DNA of 64,000 nucleotides from Trachythela sp. YZ-2020 (taxonomy: Eukaryota; Cnidaria; Anthozoa; Malacalcyonacea; Clavulariidae), in the NCBI GenBank assembly GCA_016169945.1, contig JADLSH010000395.1, positions 4,554,001 to 4,618,000 of the forward strand, read 5' to 3'. The notes under the pieces are model-generated. The model had not been told where the DNA came from. It ran no database searches and worked only from the letters and a program-made list of their open reading frames with translations. Shown in pieces: positions 56,601 through 64,000 of the stretch; the first letter of the stretch is position 1; every line of letters begins with the position of its first letter. Made by a program: the position numbers and the translations under genes.

Positions 56601-57478
56601 CCCATTTCTCCTGCCTTTATCCCTTCCCCCACGATTAAAAACCAGTCAACTCTACATAACTGGAACTCCAATGATCAAGACATGTTTGAACGTGCCGAAG
56701 CAAACTTAGCTCTTCAACTTCGAAAAAAGCTTCTTTAAAACATTACCTACCATACCATACCATACCATACCATACCATACCATACCATACCATACCATAC
56801 CATACCATACCATACCATACCTTACCTTTAATACCGTACTTTACCAAAGCATACACTAACAGGCATCTTATAGTACCATTCCATGTCATTTCGTATAGCA
56901 TGTCTTGCCTAAATATACCATACTAACATTTTCAATACCTCATTCCACCTACTGCAGAAACTTGGCCATCTTAAATAACGGGTGCACCTTCTTCGGTTAT
57001 TGTTGAAATGACACCTAGATTCGCATTATGCTTCAGTTCCTTAAAAATTTGAATGTTGTTATCAATTTGCCTGCTTTTGTTTTACATCTCCAAGCAGCTC
57101 AGCCCGCAGGAACAGGTAATACTGGTTCAGGTCAACCATCCGCAGGTGAAGGAGAGCCTGGTAATCCACCCGGCGGAGAAACGGGCACGAGTTACATTCA
57201 AGTTACTCCTGAAGAGAGGCAGGCTATTGAAAGGGTAAGAGAAATTAACGATAATTCACCTAATAAATCATGTGCGTCAAGCTTGAATGTTAACATAGCA
57301 AAGATAAGGTAAGATAGCAAAATTCTGCTTAGAAAAGCATTGCTGATATTATTTTTTATTAATTTTCTAGTTAAAAGCTCTTGGATTTCCAGAAGGTCTA
57401 GTGGTTCAAGCATACTTTGCTTGTGACAAGAACGAAACTCTGGCAGCAAACTTTCTATTAGAACAAGGCTTTGATTAA
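50363..57478 (+). CDS. RAD23: RAD23: UV excision repair / proteasome shuttle protein (about 396 aa)
   Basis: Twelve exons join in phase: 50363-50428, 51734-51815, 52139-52221, 52719-52835, 53744-53805, 54299-54426, 54682-54746, 55742-55804, 56007-56219, 56371-56437, 57098-57234, 57371-57478 (TAA). Order: ubiquitin-like domain ([38 protein letters not shown]), Thr/Ser-rich linker, UBA1 ([31 protein letters not shown]), STI1/XPC-binding region ([22 protein letters not shown]), Gly-rich linker, UBA2 ([29 protein letters not shown]). RAD23 binds the proteasome through the UBL and ubiquitin chains through the UBAs, and stabilises XPC in nucleotide excision repair. Length is close to human RAD23A/B. 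A single RAD23 is usual in invertebrates. Very secure. Confidence 0.97.
52757..52831 (+). repeat. In-frame 15-bp minisatellite in RAD23 exon 4
   Basis: Five units of about GGAACTACAGCATCT encode repeated SGTTA pentapeptides in the flexible linker between the UBL and UBA1. The last units are identical, the first has one change, so length variation between individuals is likely and would not break the frame. Confidence 0.9.
53022..53128. mobile_element. piggyBac-like MITE (TTAACCC ends), copy 1
   Basis: Begins TTAACCCATTAGCTGGCAAT and ends TGCCAGTTAATGGGTTAA. A TTAA duplication with CCC-starting terminal repeats is the piggyBac hallmark. 107 bp in RAD23 intron 4. Confidence 0.85.
53154..53266. 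mobile_element. piggyBac-like MITE, copy 2
   Basis: TTAACCCATTAACTGGCAAT to TGCCAGTTAATGGGTTAA, highly similar to copy 1 (shared TTTAGTATTTTACTCTGTCT and GATGTTACTCGCCAGTGG), only 25 bp downstream in the same orientation. Confidence 0.85.
53593..53721. mobile_element. piggyBac-like MITE, copy 3
   Basis: TTAACCCATTAGCTTGCAAT to TGCCAGTTAATGGGTTAA, more diverged, with a partial internal duplication (CCCAGATGCAATATGCCCAG). It ends 22 bp before the exon at 53744. Confidence 0.82.
55138..55618. mobile_element. hAT-type MITE carrying a nested insertion
   Basis: Ends CAGTGGTGGACACTCGGG and, inverted, CCGTGGCAGACACTTCGGG; flanks TATAGAAG and AGTAGAAG are a diverged 8-bp duplication. The same sequence lies inverted at 62287-62537 without the insertion, fixing the original structure. 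It carries a G run at 55157-55168. In the RAD23 intron between the two halves of UBA1. Confidence 0.8.
55363..55556. mobile_element. Nested element with perfect 28-bp inverted repeats and 13-bp target duplication
   Basis: GGTTATATGTTAA occurs at 55350-55362 and again at 55557-55569, bracketing the insertion. Within it, 55392-55419 (AGAATACTGGGTTTGGTGGA..) is exactly inverted at 55529-55556. The centre has a tRNA B-box-like GGGTTCAATTCC at 55443. A 13-bp duplication fits LINE-driven retroposition (SINE-like) rather than a DNA transposon. Confidence 0.75.
56746..56825. repeat. (CATAC)n microsatellite
   Basis: About sixteen uninterrupted CATAC pentamers in a RAD23 intron, followed by decayed CTTACC / CATAC words to about 56930. 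Confidence 0.95.
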
Positions 57479-60400
57479 CATTAAGATATTGTGGAGATAA
57501 AAAACTTACTATACTGAAGTACTAACAGAGAACATTTTAAGAAATGCTCAACAATGGAGAACATTATCTTTAAAATCTCCTTACTATATCTTGGCTATAC
57601 TACATGACTGATAACATTGATCATACGAAAATAAGCTGCGAGTTTAAGTGGATGTGGTCGTAATAGTCGTAAAATAATCCATAGTTAATTTTACATACTA
57701 ATATAACCTTTAGGATTTTCCTTTTCCATCACAACAAGTTTGATTTTTTCTTCCGTTTAACATGAAGCAAGCTTCTTCAAAATGTTATCTGCCTGTAAAT
57801 CATGTAACTCCTGTCTTATCTATAGGATATATATACAATTCTCCATCTACATCTGAATGGTAAAGTGTTTTCATAAAATGTTATCGACTTATCGGTGTCA
57901 AATGGTTTGTCGTCCGTCAGTCTAGTATTAGCGTTAGCGAAATTGAGATTTTGGACGGCAACGTGAGAGTATACGGTAAACAGAACGTAAAAATGACATG
58001 TTTGCTGTGAACGAGGTAGAACTGACATTATAGATCTGCATTTTGGTTTGTCTTTATTCTTTAAAAATAACGAAGTCTGATATTTTCTGATTCTTACGAT
58101 TGTTACGACATTAAGGATATATTTAGAAACTATGTTAAAAAAGAATGGTAATTTTATGACTATTTTTCGTAAATTAACTCTGTAATTATAGTAGGTCTGA
58201 ATTATATGAGCACGAGCCTCAAAAACTGTCAACAAATTTCTAGGATTATGAAAGTACTTACTTGGCCCCGCTGTCAATTAAATATACAGCGCTTGAGCTC
58301 ATTAACCTAATGTCGGCCCGACAAATCTGGCAGCGTGTAAACGAAGCTTGAATTCAAATCAGAAGCATATAGGTACTCGTGATGAACTGATGCCCATCTC
58401 ACAAAACACTCGTGGTCACAGCAGTATAGTGATAAGGCTAGCTGGCGGTTTTAAGGGGTTGGAAGTTGGGGTGTGGGCAGGAAACCGCGCGCCTCAACTC
58501 TTTGCCTGTCCGCGTCTCAACCACAACCCTTAAAAATCGCTAGCTACGCAGGCTAGCATAAAGCAAGATAAAAACCTACTGTCACCCTTATTGAGATCTG
58601 TCTGTGGAGGAGGCTAGGACAAAAAAATTAGATGCTAGATAGTTTGCTTGTGTTCGCTTACATGCCGGTTTGTAAGCCCTGAGGGGAAGTGAGAAAACGA
58701 GAGGGAAAGAGTCCAGGAAAAATGCCAATATGCCAAGCCAACCATAGAAAAGATAGAAAAATATAGAATCGAGGAACTTGGTCATGAGAATAGAGCCATT
58801 GTCACAGAATAGAGATCTAAGCCATAGCCATACTTTACCTTGCACACTTCACCGTCCCCCGGAACCACCCCCCTGATTTTTCGATTGTATTATTCGCAGT
58901 CGCTGAATTTTTGCGGTTTTCAATTCTTTGGTATTTCTTCAAGGCTTTCACACGTAAAGATGCGAGGATATATTTGATATTTTAGAGTTTTATTTCGTAC
59001 ACTGTATTCATTGTCAGCCTTCAGGTTAGTGTAATATCGAAGTTTTGTTTTTATCCGCTTTGCGTTCGCGATTTGAACTGTGTACAGTATAATAGTATAT
59101 CATAAGTGGTCAGAGGTTAATATTGCCTAATTTAAGCTGTTATTTTTGGTCGTATGGTTTGTACATGTTCGTAAGTTTAGTTTTGCACTAACCATCAGAT
59201 AGAAAAGAATATTGATTTTGTCACATGTATTTTTATGTTTACACTTTGTCGTTGATATTATTATGTTTGATTCTGACAGTAATCCGAATCTGGCATGGTG
59301 TGGTATACCGGTATACGGTATTGCCCAATAGCTTGATGCCTTGATCCTGTATAAATTGTGGCTAAATTTTACATTTGAACATCTGTATTCATTCTGTGAA
59401 CTTAGTGTGAACTTAGTATGAACTGCTACAGCTGTTTAAATTCCACATCAAGTAAAAGCAAACTGTTTAATACTGTATGGTAAACAAGTACGGGCCAAAT
59501 TACCAATGAAATGACCCTGTTTTGATGGGAAAAGCCCTTTTATCAAGTTTACCTAACATGCCGCTTAAACAGAATTTGGCATAACAATATTTGGTATAAC
59601 AGGTGTTACAGGTTATACTTCTGGAGAAATATGCAGTTCTATAATTATACAACAGACATGGTGTTATTATGCTCCTGTGGTGAATAGGAAGAGTCTATTA
59701 ACCTATTTTACCACCAGAAAGTAGCACCACTCCATAATTAAGTAGTGCCCCTCTGTAAGTATTGCCCCCCCCGATAATAAACCGAAAATAAGGGGGCCCA
59801 CTACTTTTGGGATTCTACAGTACTTCTACCTCAAGAATGTGACACTTGAAATTTGATATACAAAAACAGAGGGAAGAGATATACTGTATTGTACTATTGT
59901 TGAATAAAAGAGTTTATAAATCTGAACGAAATTGTTTCTTAGCACAATGTTAATGGTGCGGCAAGAACCTCAATGTCAGACACTATTCATAATATATTAA
60001 TGCAAAGCCAAACTTAAGACATATTTAAGACATATCTTTTATATGGTTGATATATTTAATATATATCTATCATATGGTTAATGATTTATGTCACAATGCA
60101 TACAGGGATCAACCAAAGAAACCACAAGGCAGCACATGTTGAAAATTTTAAATTTCACCTCCTGTATAAAGGCACCAATTAAAAAAATACAGATCTTCAC
60201 TTGTCAGAACCTTTGATGTTTGAGTCACATCATCAGCTCACATCATTTCCACACACCATGCAAAGCATTCTCAGGCAAGTTCTAGTTGGCAAGCTACACT
60301 GCTGGAATTTCAATAGAAAAGTGTTAGGGAAAACACACTTCGAAAGGTGAAAATTCATGTTTAGAGATATTGGACTTTTGATCGTCATTTTCAGACAAAA

Positions 60401-62286
60401 ATTTAAATAATAACAGTAATTGCTTAATTTTGTTTATTTAAGAAGTACAGTTGTACAGTTAAGTTTCTCAACAGCTTTTATTTATTGTGATATTTTCCAA
60501 ACTCCCAAATCACTCCCCACAATTCCCCAATGTGCACTCCTGGCAAAGGTGGTGATTTAGTCTGCCTAAGGTATGCAGACACTCTACTGTAATAAACTGC
60601 CTTGATATGACTTTGCGTGTTAATAGGTAATTATTATCAAGTTCTTAATTTATCCGAGGACTGTCAGAAATTTACCCCCGCATTCACTTTTTTCTCAGTA
60701 ATGCCAGAGAATATTATTTTCTAGGACAAAGTTTGTGACAGAATTTCCTGTGACAACTTCTATTATTGTTGAAGCCACACAATATGGTCGAAAATAAATC
60801 CTTGATAGTAATGATGCAGATTGTGATGTACCCTTGCCTGTTAATGCACCCTTGCCTGTTAATGCATTTGTCTTGTTACTTTTAACATAATTATGTAAAG
60901 GTCAATCTTTTTGCCATTTATATACTATAACTATATAATTTTATAATTGTGTTGCCAGTACTCAGTAGCAAGAAAAAGGGCTCTCAAGCCAATGTCTCAA
61001 TCACGAAAATGAGACTCTATTGCCAAGACTAAGCCTAAGTATTATCTGGAAGGGTGTTTTGGATAATACACACAGTAAATGGATGTATAAGTTTTGATTG
61101 GCTACCTTGTCCTTAGGCTTGAAGGATTTTAATGATATTCAATTCTAAAGTTGGTTAAAATTATTCAAAAATTCATTAGACAATACTTATTCATATAACA
61201 TTAAAAAAGTGCTTTATCTGATCCTATACATGTAAGTTTTTCGTTTGGTTTTGGTTTCGTTAGGTTTGTGGACCTTTCACCAATTGAATTAAAACAAAGT
61301 TTGGTTTATGTAAGATAATAAACACATGGCGAATTTCCTATGAAAAGAGAAAATTAACATCGCAATAACGTTTCCTGCCAGGCATTAGAATTCTCTATTC
61401 TGTTTGTTTTGTTTTTCTAATTGCATTATTTTGTGAAATTGAATGCAGGATCTCTGTTTCTTCACAAGTCATGTATTTTCTAAATTTTCAATGTCTTGTC
61501 AGAACGTGTTAAATGCCGTTTCAGAGGTCCGATTTTTGGGGGCAATAAACCACTAGGCCCACATATGAGGTACAATAAACTTGTGACTAAAAACAATGCA
61601 TCCGCCCCTGAAGTTAATGTTGAAATTGAAAATGTACTTATTCATTGGAGAATTCATTGGAGTAGTCATAGGACCGACTGGGATATCCCAAATCCTGAAA
61701 CCAATCACTAAAAACAGTGGATGTACAGCCTAGTACTTCATAGATCATTTTCTCGTGGATTGGTCAAACACTCGCTGTCGTTGTTTTATGGATTCATTAG
61801 ATTGCTTCATATAGTTTTGTTAATACCTCTATCGGTATTTTCACCCAAGGCCAAGCTAACCAAGTCCAAATAAGTCCACGAAAGCTGAATCTCGGGTTGC
61901 AAAAGGATTGATTCTGTACTTCGCTAACATACAAAGTAAGACCGAATTTATTTACTAAGACTGAGGGAATAGCATGTTTCCCAATGTGTTCCCCCCAAGA
62001 CTGCCGTTGTTGCCCGAGGCAGCACTGCATGTGTGAAAACGCATCAAATTTTGGCACAGTTTGGTCTCTTTTCAAGACTTTAGATATTGGGTCATTACAG
62101 ATTTCAACTGCATGCCGTAAAACTGTGTTTTTCACAAAAAATTCAAATGATTAACAATATTGTTAGCCAAAATAATTTAATTACGCCATTAAAAGGCATT
62201 ATTCTATATTTCACTTTATTAGTATCTTTGGAACTTGCCTGAATACAGTAACGGATACTTAATACAGTATACGAATACAGTATACG
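57479..62286. other. Gene-poor AT-rich stretch downstream of RAD23
   Basis: About 4.8 kb without a supportable gene. The RAD23 3' UTR occupies the first part; no clear AATAAA is seen near 57480-57800. A fold-back element lies at 58437-58557. ORFs at 57816-58277 (-) and 61797-62135 (-) show no motifs, splice structure or composition shift and are not called. Short tandems: GATGTACCCTTGCCTGTTAA twice at about 60823-60870, AATACAGTATACG twice near 62262-62290. Confidence 0.5.
58437..58557. mobile_element. Fold-back element
   Basis: GCTAGCTGGCGGTTTTAAGG on the left is mirrored by AACCCTTAAAAATCGCTAGC on the right, separated by about 75 bp containing a CGCGCGCC-type GC patch. Confidence 0.65.
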
Positions 62287-62537
62287 AAAATATTAGGGGT
62301 GCGAACTTGGGTTGCAGCATATAACCACCCTTTTGTTGCTGCAAATCTCAGTTCTTAAAACCTTTTTTGCTTAAATTTCATGCAAATTATTTTATAGCCT
62401 ATCAAGACTTTTGTGATTGTAAATTCATTAATACAGCTTTGTTACACTGCAGTTAATCATCTATCATCCAAAGGCTTTGAGAAATTGTTGGGGGGGGGGC
62501 TATTGCCCCCCTTGGCTCCCCCTAGTGTCCGCCACTG
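62287..62537. mobile_element. hAT-type MITE, inverted copy of the 55138 element, truncated
   Basis: AGGGGTGCGAACTTGGGTTG, GCATATAACCACCCTTTTG and CCAAAGGCTTTGAGAAATTG are the reverse complement of the 55.1-55.6 kb element; it ends AGTGTCCGCCACTG, the inverse of its left terminal repeat. The other terminus is missing, and the tRNA-like insertion is absent. Confidence 0.8.
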
Positions 62538-62848
62538 CCTGAATAGAATATACTTTTGTTGTGTATATATTTGGTTGGTTAAACACTCTCCAAAAACCCC
62601 AATTGCGACGCCTTAGTCTTAATGCATATTAACTTGTTGTGTAATATGTCGCCTTGGCCCATTATGCTTGCGTTATTACCTTCACATATATACGTGCCGT
62701 CATTCTCACTTATCTACGCTAAAATACTGTAACTGAGGATCGAGGAAGTCTTGGGAAGAGGGACAGTATTTAAAAACATCAAACATATAATTGATAAAGT
62801 GATTAATCTGAACTATTTACATTTTAGGTCGAGTAATCATACACCAGA

Positions 62849-62892
62849 ATGGGGGACAGCGATGAAAGAACATCTCTCCTCTATGACAACCC
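62849..62892 (+). CDS. First coding exon with acidic dileucine motif; gene continues past the window
   Basis: ATG at 62849 (CAGAATGG) encodes MGDSDERTSLLYDNP and stops at a CC|GTAAGT donor (phase 2). A possible 5' UTR acceptor (TTTTAG) precedes it at 62827. DERTSLL fits the [DE]xxxL[LI] lysosomal/endosomal sorting signal, so a membrane protein of that route is likely. The start resembles TMEM55/PIP4P phosphatases (xxERxPLL near the N-terminus), but 15 residues cannot prove it. A TTTTCCAG acceptor at the window end (63988-63995) could open exon 2. Confidence 0.5.
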
Positions 62893-63359
62893 GTAAGTAT
62901 CTGCATGCGCATTACACTTAGCATACCTGTACAAGGAGTTACCATCACAGGGGGTGTGTTGTCTCAAAAAGGGATGTTCCCAAGGGAGATACAGGAGTTG
63001 GGCGTATTCTTCCCGTACAAATATTAAGGAAATATATAGTGTGACCGTGTTTTTGCTACAGAAATCGTTTTAATGTCTAAACTTTCTAACAAATGAAAGG
63101 CCAAAAATATTAGCACAAAACAGGGCGTGTTTTAAAAGTCGTAAAAAATAATTTTCACTTGACAAAAAGTTTTATAAAACAAAAAGTGGGGTCGCAGAAG
63201 TTTTTTTGAGTAGAATTATAGCCAAAAATCAGTCATATTAACATGTCATGGTTAGCATCCAACGGCAGTCACGTCATTTTTGATAACAATTTCAACCTCT
63301 AGGTATTGTTTTCTACAGGTTAAATACTATTTTCTTTTCAACAAGTAATAATTGTTTTA

Positions 63360-63620
63360 GGGGCTTCGGTGGCCCAGTCGTCAGAGCAAGCGCCTTTCTC
63401 GCTCACGGACTCATGACAATATGTGAAAAGAGTCAGTCAACGCTCTACCGAAGTCGTGGGTTTTCTCCGGGTAGTCCGGTTTCCTCCCACAGGGAATGTT
63501 GACAGGGTGTGTTGGAATAAGCCCAAACTTACCCTTCAGTCGTAGCTGTGCTCCCAGATCAGACATGAGTAATACGGTGGCAGCCAGAGGCGCCTTTTGA
63601 TAAACCTTCGATTCGATCAA
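63360..63620 (+). mobile_element. tRNA-derived SINE
   Basis: GGGGCTTCGGTGGCCCAGTC, GTCAGAGCAAGCGCCTTTC and GTGGGTTTTCTCCGGGTAGT, then TTTCCTCCCACAGGGAATGT, match the SINE at 28489 through its core. The B box is lost. It lies in the first intron of the terminal gene. Confidence 0.8.
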
Positions 63621-64000
63621 GTCGACCTGCGTCCATCGTAATTCAGCTCAGCTCAGTTAAGATGATAAGCACACCCGTAGGTTTAGATTTAAATCGTAAA
63701 TTTTCTACATTCTTAAAAAAACAGAGGAAAACCACCTTAATATATTCGCATGTTTCAAACGTTATGTTCGATTTGTTTCCGTACTGTTTTCCCATGAAAC
63801 TGCATTATTTTACGTCATAATTATTCTCGTTCTCAAGCTACTACTTTCGCGCGACTTCGTAGAAGTACAACGAAGCGTGGCCCTGGGGACGAGAATGCGC
63901 CATTATTTGGACTTCTACGTCATAATTGACTCTCTACGTCATAATCCGGTCTCTAACGTTATGTTTTGCTGACAGACACGCCGACACATTTTCCAGATTT

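Noticed and set aside
57816..58277. 153-codon minus-strand ORF as a gene
   Set aside because: No domain, no splice or start context support, Lys/Asn/Ile/Tyr-rich composition expected of AT-rich noncoding DNA.
61797..62135. 112-codon minus-strand ORF as a gene
   Set aside because: No recognisable motif or splice structure; it could be transposon debris but nothing supports a call.

Overview
The window is AT-rich metazoan nuclear DNA. Genes have many short phased exons (GT..AG introns of about 0.2-5 kb), and the introns and spacers are packed with non-LTR retrotransposon, Penelope-like, SINE and MITE debris. Gene content (MAST kinase, RAD23, Tctex1 light chain) and repeat style (CR1/L2-like LINEs, GIY-YIG Penelope-like elements, tRNA-SINEs with a conserved 3' core) suit an early-branching marine invertebrate. 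A cnidarian is my best guess; this is inference, not proof.

Layout. 1-1560: tandem satellite of about 310 bp units. 2588-3235: array of a GTGTGTT-type word at about 17-18 bp spacing. 3246-4362: broken LINE (+). 4671-6487: 5' exons of a minus-strand type II membrane protein, possibly GT18 (MGAT5-like). 7.5-9.4 kb: MITEs, a large fold-back and a 20-bp tandem array. 9532-12770: nearly full-length LINE (minus) with endonuclease and RT, broken by frameshifts. 13586-38195: complete MAST serine/threonine kinase gene (+), about 31 recognised exons, with an unexpected SAM-like first exon; its introns hold a Penelope-like element, at least nine MITE-type elements, SINEs and an RT fragment. 40761-41672: intronless orphan coiled-coil ORF (minus). 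42605-44720: 5'-truncated LINE (minus). 45842-46465: intronless Tctex1-family gene (+). 47.4-48.9 kb: two hammerhead-ribozyme-like motifs in direct orientation separated by a hAT-type insertion with intact 8-bp target duplication. 50363-57478: complete 12-exon RAD23 gene (+). 62849-62892: first coding exon of a + strand gene with an acidic dileucine signal that runs off the window.

The genes do not form a pathway. MAST is a cytoskeletal AGC-family kinase with a PDZ domain; RAD23 carries ubiquitinated substrates to the proteasome and stabilises XPC; the Tctex1 protein is probably a dynein/ciliary light chain.

Most unusual item: removing the hAT insertion at 47.5-48.5 kb leaves two hammerhead motifs whose cleavage sites are 233 nt apart in tandem, the arrangement expected of a small animal retrozyme. 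A further hammerhead core with all invariant bases and a self-complementary ACGU stem III lies on the minus strand at 23180-23215 in Penelope-like sequence, and related degraded cores lie at 5.77, 14.88 and 15.83 kb.
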